From Marinoscillum sp. (GTDB lineage: Bacteria; Bacteroidota; Bacteroidia; Cytophagales; Cyclobacteriaceae), in the NCBI GenBank assembly GCA_024305105.1, contig JAMWZA010000008.1, positions 17,360 through 69,409 on the forward strand: a stretch of 52,050 nt of DNA. The letters run 5' to 3'. Shown here piece after piece: positions 14,898 to 23,724 of this stretch. How positions within the stretch are numbered: position 1 is the stretch's first letter; the number at the start of each line of letters is the position of its first letter. Under the pieces are notes generated by a model, which worked only from the letters and a program-made list of their open reading frames with translations, made no database searches and had not been told where the DNA came from. The position numbers and the translations under genes are program-made.

Positions 14898-17800
14898 CCA
14901 ATTGTTGCTTTAGTAGGTTAATCAATATAAACTTATTCAAATTTTTATTCTTTCCTAACGCCTTCTTCACATTATTCATCGTATCAAGCGCCTCGTCATC
15001 TAATTCACTAGGTAACCGAATGATCTGTTCATTAGTGCCCTCCTCCAGAGAAGTAATGTCGATTTTTAACATTTTCTCCTTACCAGATTTCGATTCTTTC
15101 GTCAGCACCACAAAGTTGTCCAACTCACGAAAGCCGGCTCCCAACTTCTCTTTAAACAATTCTTCTTCTTTGTCTCGAAGCATTTCCAATGATTTGCCCA
15201 TGACCACATGACAAATGGAATTGATCCAGGAATTGCGATCATCTAGTGGTGACCTCAAGCGGATCAAAAGGGCCGTTTGTTGTGGCCGTAGCATGTGCTC
15301 CTTGAGTTTGGTAAACCGCAATTCAATTTTCTTCTTGTATTCCGAAAAAGCCAACTGCTTTTCATTGAGCAGTTCAGTGACGATATATTTTTCAATACTA
15401 TCAATCAGTTGATCAAAACATCCCTGTAAGTCGCGGATGGCACCACGCAGTTTTAGAATGTACTCATCGAACAGCTCATCTTCTTTCAACAGCTCTTTCA
15501 GCTCCATTTTGATCGCCTTAGGAAACTCCTCAAAGAAGAGCTTCTCAGGGTCCTCTGCCTTTTCTATGGACTGTCTTAGTGCAATAGCCTCAGGGCTTAT
15601 GCGTTTGGTCTTCTTGGCATATTCATTCAGATGATGATAAAAAACCATAAAAGGCTTCACACTTTCAATCAGACTTTGATTGTTGATTTTATCTGTATTC
15701 TTAAGCTGAAGAAGTTCACGGTACTTGTTGTACAAGTCCAGCTTGACCCCTTCTACATCAAAAGCCTTAATAGAAAATTTGGCTGCATCACGGGTAAAGA
15801 AGTATAAATGAGATTCTGTCAATTCTGGCTGATACGATTCGTCATCGCTGAAAAGTGCGAAATCATCTCGTTTAATAAACAGGAAGGTCGGTATCCAAAA
15901 ATCCAGAAATCCAGGAGTCAGTTTAAAAGGCTTTGTACTCAATATGTCATACAAAGTTGAAACCTTCTTTTTCTCGGATTTGGTGGACATTAAAAACGCC
16001 TCGCAAGTATTCCATAGTTCTTCAAAAGTGCCTTTCGGTTTTTTGAACTCCGTCCCTACCTCATTGACAACATGAATTTCTGTCTCTTTGAGAAGTGTTA
16101 GGTAAATCGTTTTTTGAGGAGGAAACTCTTCAGAAGTAAACCCTAAATCTGGTAGATGATGTTCATTAACCAGTTTAGCAAAGAATGGATTTTTCGCAGC
16201 ATTACCTCCTTGCATCACATGCCGGTTGATCAGTTCATTTCGAAATACAGGAGTTTTGGAATATGCTTTTTCACAGACGAGTGAAAGCGACTTGTTAAGT
16301 TCCTTTTGGGACTTTATGGATATACTCTTCCCTCCGTAATACCATGTAACTTGATTGGTGAAAAGCGCCTCAATCACATTCCTATTTAGCAGCTGCTTTT
16401 GACTCGTTAAAATGATCTCAAATTCCTTTCGCGCTACCTTATCATCATTATGTTTTGATTTGGCTTTTGTAGTTCGTTCTATATCGATCAGTAATTCCCG
16501 AATACTTTCTACATTCTTAAATACCGCATAAATGATTTCTTCTTGATCACCTGATATCTTCACGAGATTCTCAATGTCAATTGCTTCACTAAAAATCAAA
16601 TTGATAAAGCCATCAATTTGTCCTTTAGGACTTTTCGTAATTGGTTGTTCTGAAATCACATATTCAAAGAAACGAGGGGTGCCAACACGGTAAGTAATGG
16701 ATTTGGCATTGACTACCGAAAACTGAAAGTTTTCTTTAAGCTTTGTCGGAATGTCAATGGAGCCATCTACCTCTTTATCCGCCTGCTTAAGTTCTTCAGC
16801 AAAATCAACATCTGTTCCATCTATTATTCGATAGGCATTATTATACCTGGTGAATAGAATGACCTTTTTGGCTTCAAGCTCTTGAAGTGAGTCTTCAATT
16901 TCCTGCACCTCATAGGAATGCCCTAAGTACTCAGTAAAGAATTGTTCATTCACTTTGGCTCCTTTATGACCCAATAAGGTAACTAAGCCTATTATTTTAA
17001 TTATTTCCTGAGCAATCGACTGATTTCCAAGGATTAGGTTTTCTGATCTTTCCAAGCCTGTAGCAACCGAGCGCCACACACTGAAGTCAAAATTTTTCTG
17101 ACTTCTTAAGAAGGAGTAGAATTCATGATTGAGGTAATCATAAATGTCTGAAATAGTAAAATGCTTATCATTAGTTCGATCCAGTTCACCTTCCAAAAAT
17201 GTAAATAGCGAACGTTCGTTTTGACCATATCGCTGAAGACCTACAGATAGCATGTATGCGGAAAAAATATCTAGCGGCCAGAGTCGGGAACAGACCTCCT
17301 CTAAAAAATTGGGGTCGGACTTGACAATGGAATGTTTCGCTTGAAGGCTCAATGTTTTCTGAACGATTGCCTGGTCAGCTATACCATCATTAGATAACCG
17401 CTGAGCTGCCAGGTAAAGTAACTGTTCTACCGGTTCATTAAAGGTTAGGTCTTTGAACCTTCCTTTTACTTTTCGCCACTCATTTCGTTCTGCGGCATTT
17501 AGAAATGAAGATGAATATGCGTCAAAACTCTGGTGTAGAGTGGTTATTAACAAACAGTTATTTTCCGGTGTTGCGACAAATTCCGCTAGCTGTTGTAAAA
17601 AGTAGATTTCTTTTTCGGGCTGGTTCCGAACAGCAAATTCAATGAATTTGCCAAACTCATCAATCACCAGAATTCGTTTTTTCTTTGAGGTTGATTTCAA
17701 CTTCTTGAATATCTGCTCAATGCTGATATCTATATTTAACTTACTAGCAAGTAGCTCTCTCAATGAGGCATATTCACCAACCAGCTTGATCAAATCTACC

Positions 17801-18039
17801 TTATCAGCCAATTTGATGTCAAAGAAGTTCTTCTCTCTTTTGACTTCCTTCTCAAACGCCCATAGAAAGGATGATTTCCCAGAACCATATGAACCAATAA
17901 TAGTGAATGCGTTGAAATTACCTTCAGAAAGGCTCTCAATTTCTTTAGCTACTCTTTGAGCATTTGGAGTAACGATATAGTCAACCTCAGAGGCTTCATC
18001 CCGAATAATATTGACTGATGGAGAAAATTTAGCTTTCAT
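14890..18039 (-). CDS. sspC: Large P-loop ATPase (SspC-like)
   Basis: This 1049-residue protein has Walker A GSYGSGKS (49-56) and Walker B ILVIDEFGKF (123-132, with Asp-Glu at 127-128) in an AAA-type fold near the N-terminus. A long helical and beta region of about 850 residues follows, with no further domain I can name. In Ssp loci the ATPase SspC acts with SspB and SspD in sulfur insertion. BREX BrxC proteins have a similar design, but no PglZ or methylase is present here to support BREX. It overlaps the DUF4007 gene by 11 bp and the SspD-like gene by 8 bp, a very tight arrangement. Identity with SspC rests mainly on neighbours and size. Confidence 0.7.
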   Translation of the reverse strand: MKAKFSPSVNIIRDEASEVDYIVTPNAQRVAKEIESLSEGNFNAFTIIGSYGSGKSSFLWAFEKEVKREKNFFDIKLADKVDLIKLVGEYASLRELLASKLNIDISIEQIFKKLKSTSKKKRILVIDEFGKFIEFAVRNQPEKEIYFLQQLAEFVATPENNCLLITTLHQSFDAYSSSFLNAAERNEWRKVKGRFKDLTFNEPVEQLLYLAAQRLSNDGIADQAIVQKTLSLQAKHSIVKSDPNFLEEVCSRLWPLDIFSAYMLSVGLQRYGQNERSLFTFLEGELDRTNDKHFTISDIYDYLNHEFYSFLRSQKNFDFSVWRSVATGLERSENLILGNQSIAQEIIKIIGLVTLLGHKGAKVNEQFFTEYLGHSYEVQEIEDSLQELEAKKVILFTRYNNAYRIIDGTDVDFAEELKQADKEVDGSIDIPTKLKENFQFSVVNAKSITYRVGTPRFFEYVISEQPITKSPKGQIDGFINLIFSEAIDIENLVKISGDQEEIIYAVFKNVESIRELLIDIERTTKAKSKHNDDKVARKEFEIILTSQKQLLNRNVIEALFTNQVTWYYGGKSISIKSQKELNKSLSLVCEKAYSKTPVFRNELINRHVMQGGNAAKNPFFAKLVNEHHLPDLGFTSEEFPPQKTIYLTLLKETEIHVVNEVGTEFKKPKGTFEELWNTCEAFLMSTKSEKKKVSTLYDILSTKPFKLTPGFLDFWIPTFLFIKRDDFALFSDDESYQPELTESHLYFFTRDAAKFSIKAFDVEGVKLDLYNKYRELLQLKNTDKINNQSLIESVKPFMVFYHHLNEYAKKTKRISPEAIALRQSIEKAEDPEKLFFEEFPKAIKMELKELLKEDELFDEYILKLRGAIRDLQGCFDQLIDSIEKYIVTELLNEKQLAFSEYKKKIELRFTKLKEHMLRPQQTALLIRLRSPLDDRNSWINSICHVVMGKSLEMLRDKEEELFKEKLGAGFRELDNFVVLTKESKSGKEKMLKIDITSLEEGTNEQIIRLPSELDDEALDTMNNVKKALGKNKNLNKFILINLLKQQLDD

Positions 18040-18877
18040 AGTAGTCTTTTAAGATCTCAGATGCTTCTGGCTTAGTAGTGAATTGGAGTTCTTTGACCCC
18101 TGCTTCATTACTAAAAGTAAGCCAATCATATTGATCATCTAATTCTTCCAATTTCTCTGTTAGCCCTTCACGACTCATAGCAAATATGCTTCCCACTCCT
18201 TCTGTGTATAGCACATCAAAACTTATAGAGCTACCATATTCTTGATTTTCCAAAATGCAATAAACGAATATTGCGGGAGGTATTTCCGGCCTGTGTTTAG
18301 GTTCAATTGAAAACCAATCTTGTTTTTCCTTCTTAAGCTTGTTGACCAAGTTTAGTTCGGTAAACAATCCGGAATAACTCTCATCTAAGTCCTTACTATC
18401 ATCCCTTGGAATGTACATTCTACTAAATATCTGCAAATCTTTCTTAAGTGTATTTGCCGAAACTGCCCCACCTGATTCGGTGACCCAATTTTCAAAATGA
18501 GCTAAATGAAACTCTGGGCGCCTTTTTCTTAATTCGTTGAATATTAAATAATAGGCTGATGCATGTTGGTTCTTAATCAACAAATAGTGAAGTAACCAAA
18601 GAGTTCCTTCATCTTCTAGATATGGATCCCAACCCTTTTTATCATCAAATATGTGTTTAGATAAATCAGAAGGCTTCTTTTGGTCATCATCTAAAACGCC
18701 AAATGCTTTAAGCCAAAACCGAATGGAAGCAACCATATTTTTTCCTACACCCAACTTTACAGGTGCATCATCTGAGGAAAAGTCTCCTCTATTTTGCATA
18801 AAATCATATCCCTTTTTTAGCCAGTAAAATCGGCATTGAAAGGATTCGTGTCCGGAAAATCTAAGATTGTTTGTCAT
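18029..18877 (-). CDS. sspB: DUF4007 protein (SspB-like)
   Basis: This 282-residue protein opens with the DUF4007 signature FSGHESFQCRFYWLKKGYDF (7-26) followed by KLGVGKNMV, the conserved motif of the family. The rest is mixed alpha/beta, with a winged-helix-like C-terminal part. In the Ssp system the SspB protein provides the DNA-nicking activity that opens the site for phosphorothioate formation, and SspB proteins belong to the DUF4007 family as I recall. This is the first gene of the minus-strand operon, with a TAnnTTTG box 16 bp upstream of the ATG. The start at 18877 is the only ATG before the conserved motif. Confidence 0.8.
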   Translation of the reverse strand: MTNNLRFSGHESFQCRFYWLKKGYDFMQNRGDFSSDDAPVKLGVGKNMVASIRFWLKAFGVLDDDQKKPSDLSKHIFDDKKGWDPYLEDEGTLWLLHYLLIKNQHASAYYLIFNELRKRRPEFHLAHFENWVTESGGAVSANTLKKDLQIFSRMYIPRDDSKDLDESYSGLFTELNLVNKLKKEKQDWFSIEPKHRPEIPPAIFVYCILENQEYGSSISFDVLYTEGVGSIFAMSREGLTEKLEELDDQYDWLTFSNEAGVKELQFTTKPEASEILKDYYES

Positions 18878-18893
18878 GGCATTTTGAGTTCCT

Positions 18894-18901
18894 CAAAAGT
18901 A
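18894..18901 (-). promoter_or_regulatory. Candidate -7 box of the Ssp-like operon
   Basis: The minus strand reads TACTTTTG, an exact TAnnTTTG match, 16 bp upstream of the sspB-like ATG (short leader). No TTG is placed well for a -33 element, so the promoter may need an activator. Confidence 0.45.
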
Positions 18902-18945
18902 ACAAATATTGATGAGCCTATCCCACTTTCACATTTAACGAATAC

Positions 18946-19094
18946 ACCTGACAAGACTTGCGCCCCCGATTCAAAAACCTGTCAGGTCTTTACAAATTTC
19001 ACCTTTGTAGAACATTTCCTATCTTCGCTCGTACACTTATTCTACAAAAGCGAAACAAGTGTGAGACACACGGCCAGTGTGAGGCACACGGCCA
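18946..19094. promoter_or_regulatory. Stacked dyads and a short tandem repeat before padR
   Basis: Three structures sit between the defence island and the first padR gene. ACCTGACA (18946-18953) is inverted at 18980-18987. TTTGTAGAA (19004-19012) is inverted at 19040-19048. GTGTGAGACACACGGCCA (19059-19076) is repeated once with one change (19077-19094), each copy itself part-palindromic (GTGTGAGRCACAC). The last two lie where PadR autoregulation would be expected; the first marks the island edge. Confidence 0.5.
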
Positions 19095-19163
19095 TTTATT
19101 GAAAAACTTCGGCGGTCAATCAATAGGAAGTGGTAAAACGCTGGCTTACCAAACTAGAAACAT

Positions 19164-19517
19164 ATGAAAGGATCTCAACTCGGCGAATTTGAAGAAATCA
19201 TCCTCCTCCTGGTAGCAGTCATGCAGGAAGATGCTTATGGTCTCGCCATACAAGAGCATTTTCAGGAACAAACAGGACGTACAGCGGCGATTGGTGCGGT
19301 GCACTCGGCACTAAACCGACTGGAAGACAAAGGCTTTGTGGAGTCCAAACTGGCGGAAGCCACCGCTGAGCGTGGCGGGCGTAGAAAACGTTTGTTCTCC
19401 ATGACACTTGCAGGCAAGAAAGCATTGCAAACCAGCAAAGATCTTCGCAATAACCTATGGGATCAGATTCCAGAGTTTGGGATGGAAGGACTGAAAGCAA
19501 CGCTGAAATGGATATAG
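19164..19517 (+). CDS. PadR-family transcriptional regulator
   Basis: This 117-residue protein has a PadR winged helix: EFEEIILLLVAVMQEDAYGLAI (8-29) with the conserved A/YG motif, then the recognition part IGAVHSALNRLEDKGFVES and the wing TAERGGRRKRLFSMT, all typical of the group. PadR proteins are repressors that respond to small ligands or envelope stress. The gene overlaps the permease that follows (permease ATG 19508, padR stop 19517), a pairing seen often in Cytophagales, so it probably controls the permease and itself. The dyads at 19004-19094 are candidate operators. Confidence 0.9.
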   Translation: MKGSQLGEFEEIILLLVAVMQEDAYGLAIQEHFQEQTGRTAAIGAVHSALNRLEDKGFVESKLAEATAERGGRRKRLFSMTLAGKKALQTSKDLRNNLWDQIPEFGMEGLKATLKWI

Positions 19518-22147
19518 GGCCTACCACACCCAGGTGGGCAGACCGACTCATCCTATGGCTCTGCCAGGAACGCTATGCCGAAGAAATACTTGGCGATCTG
19601 GAAGAGTACTATTTCAAACTCGACCAACGCAACTCAAAATTCAAAACACTCAAATACTGGTACCAGTCGCTGCAGTTTATGCGACTATACGCACTCAAAA
19701 CACCTTTTAAAAGATCAAACACTCGGACTATGCTAAACATGAATTTAAAAATCGCTGTACGCAGCCTGAAACGAGACAAGTTCTACTCGTTCATCAACAT
19801 CTTCGGACTGGCCCTCGGTATCGCTACCTGCTTGTTCATCGGTATGTTTATCAAAGATGAACTCAGCTATGACCAGCATTGGAAAAACGCTGACCGGATC
19901 TATCGGGCGGTAGGTCACCTCAGGTTTGCTGACAATGAATGGGAGATGGCCACCACTCCGGCCCCCATGTCAGCAGCTTTTAAAGAAGACTTTCCCGAAA
20001 TCGAGGAGTCGGCCCGGTTTCGCAGCATGGGAAGCGCCATTGTCGAAAACAACGATCAGTTGATGATCAAGATTGATCAACATGCGTTTGCCGACCAGGA
20101 AGTTTTTACGATTTTCTCTTTCAATACACTGAAAGGCACACTCGATATTTCCGAACCAAATACGGTTGTCATATCGCAAAGCATGGCCGAGAAACTCTTT
20201 GGCAATACGGATGCCGTTGGTAAAAGCTTTGAATACTCAGAGACACAGTATCAAATTACCGGTGTTTATGAAGACATCCCAGCCAACAGTCACTTCCACT
20301 ACGAGATGTTGTGCTCTATGGAAAACTGGAGCAACAGTACCAATAAAGAATGGGGCAGCAACAACTTCAGAACTTATTTTCTACTGCAAGATGGTACTGA
20401 TTATGAGAAGTTAGAAGCCAAGTTTACCACGGTTTATGAAAAGTACTTCTCCCCCATGTTGGCAGCAGTATCGGATGTCAGCTGGGACCAGTTTCTGGAA
20501 AGCGGATCGTTTGTGGACTTTTCGTTACAGCCTTTGGAGAGCATCCACCTGCATTCAGACCTCTCTTATGAGATCGAACAAAATGGGAGCTTTCAGTACA
20601 TCATCCTATTTGGAGCATCGGGTCTGTTCGTATTGATTATCGCCTGCATCAATTTTATGAATATTTCTACGGCTCGCTCTTCCACCAGAGCCAAGGAAGT
20701 AGGCATGCGAAAAGTCCTGGGCTCACTTAAACGGTATTTGATCAACCAGTTCATGTTAGAGTCGGTGCTCAATGCAGTTATCGCTGCTGCCATTGCCACG
20801 GTGCTCCTTTACACGCTTCTACCCTTCTTCAATAACCTGACGGACAAGTCCATTGACAACCCCTATTTTGGGAACCTCATGCTTTTCCCATGGATGCTTG
20901 CAGGCACACTGATTGTAGGGCTTTTGGCCGGTATTTACCCTGCGATCTACTTATCCAGCTTCAAACCCATCAAAGTACTCAAAGGTGAACTGCGACTTGG
21001 TGTAAGAAGTGGCTGGATGCGAAATACGTTAGTGACCATTCAGTTTTGCGTATCTGTTATCTTGATTTTCGGGGCAGTAGTCATCAATTCCCAGTTGGAT
21101 TTTATCCAAAACAAATCACTCGGATTCAATAAGGATCAGGTATTAATTCTTAATAATACCTACATGATGGGAGACAAAATCGAATCGCTGATCGAAGAAC
21201 TCAGAGAACACCCAACAGTGGTCAATGCAACGATGACGGGCTTTTTGCCGACGAGCAACAACCGCTCTGACTCACCAATGGTCCCGAAGGAAAGCACCGC
21301 CAATGACGACTTTGTAAGTCTACAGATCTGGAGAGCTGATGAGCATTACATCCCTACCATGAATATGAACCTTGCCGAGGGAAGAAATTTTGATAAAAAC
21401 CTGGCGACAGATTCCAATGCGGTGATTCTGAATCAAGCAGCTGTAGACAAGTTTGGGTTCGATAATCCGATTGGTCAAAAACTAAAGCCTATGGGAACTT
21501 ATAAAATCATGGGACTGGATGAGTTCAAAGTGATTGGAGTATTGGACAACTTCCACTTTGACTCTTTCAAAGAAAACATCGACCCGATGGTGCTTTTAAA
21601 TGTTCGTTCCACTGGAAGTATTGCCATGCGATTTGAAGCCGGTAAAACGGACGAGTTAATCACCTATCTCAATAAAACATGGGTAGAATTCAATCCAAAC
21701 ATCCCTTTTGAATACACGTTCATGGATCAGCAGTTTGCTGCTAAATACAACTCAGAGCAGAAGCTCAGCAACCTGTTCAACATCTTCTCAGGGTTAGCCA
21801 TTTTCATTGCTTGTTTAGGACTATTTGGACTGGCTGCCTTTACGACTGACCAGCGAAAGAAAGAGCTGGGCATCCGAAAAGTACTGGGCGCATCCATGTC
21901 GCAGCTGATGATCAAACAGTTATCTGGATATACCAAACTCTTAATTGTTTCGATGCTACTGGCACTACCTATTGGCATCTACCTGATGTCTAAGTGGTTG
22001 GAAAACTTCGTGTACCGCACCGAGATCAGTGTGCTGATGATCGCAGTGCCGATTGTTGCAGTGGTCTTACTGGCATGGATTACCGTGAGTATTATCTCCT
22101 TTAGAGCTGCCAGGCAAAACCCGGTGAATAATTTAAAGTATGAGTAA
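19508..22147 (+). CDS. MacB/FtsX-type ABC permease with prefix domain
   Basis: This protein of 879 residues, counted from the ATG at 19508 (a longer frame begins at 19457 but lies inside padR), starts with a short permease prefix domain (PRWADRLILWLCQERYAEEI). MacB-like periplasmic domains follow, with two FtsX-type four-helix membrane units, each with motifs such as REVGMRKVLGS-like KEVGMRKVLGSLK and KELGIRKVLGASM. No ATPase domain is present; family members of this kind work with separate ATPases or transmit conformational signals. It probably exports or senses an envelope compound. It is co-transcribed with padR and followed by a strong terminator. Confidence 0.9.
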   Translation: MDIGPTTPRWADRLILWLCQERYAEEILGDLEEYYFKLDQRNSKFKTLKYWYQSLQFMRLYALKTPFKRSNTRTMLNMNLKIAVRSLKRDKFYSFINIFGLALGIATCLFIGMFIKDELSYDQHWKNADRIYRAVGHLRFADNEWEMATTPAPMSAAFKEDFPEIEESARFRSMGSAIVENNDQLMIKIDQHAFADQEVFTIFSFNTLKGTLDISEPNTVVISQSMAEKLFGNTDAVGKSFEYSETQYQITGVYEDIPANSHFHYEMLCSMENWSNSTNKEWGSNNFRTYFLLQDGTDYEKLEAKFTTVYEKYFSPMLAAVSDVSWDQFLESGSFVDFSLQPLESIHLHSDLSYEIEQNGSFQYIILFGASGLFVLIIACINFMNISTARSSTRAKEVGMRKVLGSLKRYLINQFMLESVLNAVIAAAIATVLLYTLLPFFNNLTDKSIDNPYFGNLMLFPWMLAGTLIVGLLAGIYPAIYLSSFKPIKVLKGELRLGVRSGWMRNTLVTIQFCVSVILIFGAVVINSQLDFIQNKSLGFNKDQVLILNNTYMMGDKIESLIEELREHPTVVNATMTGFLPTSNNRSDSPMVPKESTANDDFVSLQIWRADEHYIPTMNMNLAEGRNFDKNLATDSNAVILNQAAVDKFGFDNPIGQKLKPMGTYKIMGLDEFKVIGVLDNFHFDSFKENIDPMVLLNVRSTGSIAMRFEAGKTDELITYLNKTWVEFNPNIPFEYTFMDQQFAAKYNSEQKLSNLFNIFSGLAIFIACLGLFGLAAFTTDQRKKELGIRKVLGASMSQLMIKQLSGYTKLLIVSMLLALPIGIYLMSKWLENFVYRTEISVLMIAVPIVAVVLLAWITVSIISFRAARQNPVNNLKYE

Positions 22148-22151
22148 TGAG

Positions 22152-22178
22152 AAAAGCCGGCTAATGCCGGTTTTTTTT
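22152..22178 (+). terminator. Rho-independent terminator of the first permease operon
   Basis: AAAAGCCGGC pairs with GCCGGTTTTT around TAAT and ends in eight Ts, 4 bp after the permease stop codon. Confidence 0.9.
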
Positions 22179-22211
22179 AGTCCTTATTTCAGGATCATGA
22201 TAATGTCAATT

Positions 22212-22563
22212 CCATCATTGCGAGCGAAGCGTTTTCATTAACGTCATTGCGAGGAGGTACGACGAAGCAGTCTCATGTCGCTTTCTTCACCGTCATTGCG
22301 AGGAGGTACGACGAAGCAATCTCATTAATGCGACCACCGACGGCTTTACTTAAGATTCCTTCCTGCCTTGCCATCTGGAAAGTCATTGCGAGCGAAGCGT
22401 GGCAATCTCGTAGTTACTGAGCAGATTATGTTAGGCTTGAGATCACTTCGTTTCACTCGTGATGACGGTTTAAACGAAGTGAAGCAATCCAACCCTCACT
22501 TTACTTAAGATTACTTCCTGCCTTCCAATCCGGAAAGTCATTGCGAGCGTAGCGAAGCAATCT
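22212..22563. repeat. Cluster of dispersed CATTGCGAG repeats, left of GIY-YIG gene
   Basis: At least five copies of the ATTGCGAG...GCAATCT family lie here, beginning near 22213, 22242, 22291, 22382 and 22536. Two subtypes are mixed: GGAGGTACGACGAAG and GCGAAGCGTGG (or GCGTAGCGAAG). In both, ATTGC and GCAAT can pair to close a short hairpin. Common satellite phrases such as TTTACTTAAGATTCCTTCCTGCCTT join the copies. No gene is seen in 22180-22605. Confidence 0.8.
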
Positions 22564-22605
22564 CACAATATGCAGTATCTACAATTCTTAGAATCAATAC
22601 ACTAG

Positions 22606-22905
22606 CTACCACTTCGCAACTTCATCAAAAAGATCATTCCACTCTGAATTAATGGAATTGATCAGATCCAACTTCTTCTTTCTAGACCCAGCTTTTAGTT
22701 GCTTCTCTCTGTCGATCGCTTCCACGATTGACGAGTGTGCTTCGTAATAGACGAGCTTATTCAGATTATATCTGGCCGAAAAACTGTATGGATGCTTCTT
22801 TTCTCTGTGTTGTACTATTCTGGCATATAAATTAGAAGTTACACCTACATACAACGTGGTGTTGTGATGATTAGTCAAAATATAAACACAACCTCCTTTT
22901 ACCAT
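22606..22905 (-). CDS. Small GIY-YIG nuclease (UvrC/Endo-type, YhbQ-like)
   Basis: This 99-residue single-domain protein has the GIY-YIG signature VYILTNHHNTTLYVGVTSNL (8-27) with the Arg of ARIVQH and the later Glu-containing region EAIDREKQLK. This family cleaves DNA with one metal ion. Stand-alone members of this size are common in Bacteroidota and their job is unknown. The gene is boxed in by repeat clusters on both sides (22212-22563 and 23018-23280), recalling the way REP-associated nucleases sit among their repeats. It is monocistronic with no clear promoter box. The full family length is present, so it looks intact. Confidence 0.85.
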   Translation of the reverse strand: MVKGGCVYILTNHHNTTLYVGVTSNLYARIVQHREKKHPYSFSARYNLNKLVYYEAHSSIVEAIDREKQLKAGSRKKKLDLINSINSEWNDLFDEVAKW

Positions 22906-23017
22906 TGTCTGAAATTAAATCATATTCTGGATTTTTTCAATCTCCATTTTTGATTTCACTTGACTAAACATCACTTTGAACGAAGTGGCGGCCAGGCAGC
23001 AGTCTCGCTTTACTAAA

Positions 23018-23280
23018 CGTCACTGCGAGCGCAGCGCGGCAGTCTGATCAAAAGGCGCAATCATCTGCTTTGCTTAAGATTCCTTCCTGCCTTGCCGGTA
23101 GGCAGGCGTTGCACTCGGAATGACGGCTGGTTTCAGGGTATCGCTTTCTTCACCGTCATTGCGAGGAGGTATGACGAAGCAATCTCATTAATACGGCCAT
23201 CGACCTGCTTTACTTAAGATTCCTTCGTTGCACTCGGAATGACTGTTTTAAACGTCATTGCGAGCGAAGCGTGGAATCTG
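23018..23280. repeat. Cluster of inverted-end repeats, right of GIY-YIG gene
   Basis: A full element lies at 23018-23125 (108 bp, CGTCACTGCGAG at the left end and CTCGGAATGACG at the right), the same length as the copy at 22-129. A second copy, shortened internally, covers about 23154-23244, and another half-copy starts at 23253. They end about 120 bp before the padR start. Nothing else is seen in 22906-23360. Confidence 0.8.
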
Positions 23281-23360
23281 GCACGTCCTTGCAAGGAGGC
23301 TAGAAAAAGCAATCTTTTGTATTTTTTCTTAAAAACAGAAACATATACCCAGCACTTCCC

Positions 23361-23394
23361 GTATCTTTATTTATTCTCAAAAATAGAAAGATAC
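23361..23394. promoter_or_regulatory. Candidate PadR operator dyad
   Basis: GTATCTTT (23361-23368) and AAAGATAC (23387-23394) form an 8-bp perfect inverted repeat; in the 34-bp dyad 12 of 17 base pairs match. It ends 3 bp before the padR ATG, the expected site for autorepression. Confidence 0.5.
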
Positions 23395-23397
23395 AAA

Positions 23398-23724
23398 ATG
23401 AAAGGATTTATAGGAGAGTTTGAAGAGCTCGTATTGCTGACCATCGCCAACCTCAGTAAAGATGCATACGGAGTGGCCATACTCGAGGACATCACCAAAC
23501 GTGCCAACCGCAAACTCAGCATCGGCGCACTCCATTCCACCCTGACTCGGCTGGAAGAAAAAGGATACATCACCTCCTACCTCGGTGAACCCACAGCTGA
23601 ACGTGGTGGTCGTAGAAAACGACATTTCGAGCTGACTCATTCAGCCATCTCTGCGCTGAATGATATGAAATCCCTTCGTGATGAACTATGGGCCAATTCT
23701 AAAATCAACCTCTCTGCACAATGA
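23398..23724 (+). CDS. PadR-family transcriptional regulator (second cluster)
   Basis: This 108-residue PadR protein (MKGFIGEFEELVLLTIANLS at the start) has a DAYGVAIL helix, the ALHSTLTRLEEKGYI recognition helix and the wing PTAERGGRRKRHF. It is a paralogue of the 19164 regulator. I chose the ATG at 23398; the open frame extends to 23239, but that part is repeat-derived. Its TGA overlaps the permease ATG (ATGA), so it is translationally coupled. The dyad at 23361-23394 is a likely self-binding site. Confidence 0.9.
   Translation: MKGFIGEFEELVLLTIANLSKDAYGVAILEDITKRANRKLSIGALHSTLTRLEEKGYITSYLGEPTAERGGRRKRHFELTHSAISALNDMKSLRDELWANSKINLSAQ

Noticed and set aside
14890-18039. Large ATPase as BREX BrxC
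   Set aside because: No PglZ, methylase or Lon-like gene is nearby; the DUF4007 and SspD-like neighbours fit Ssp better.
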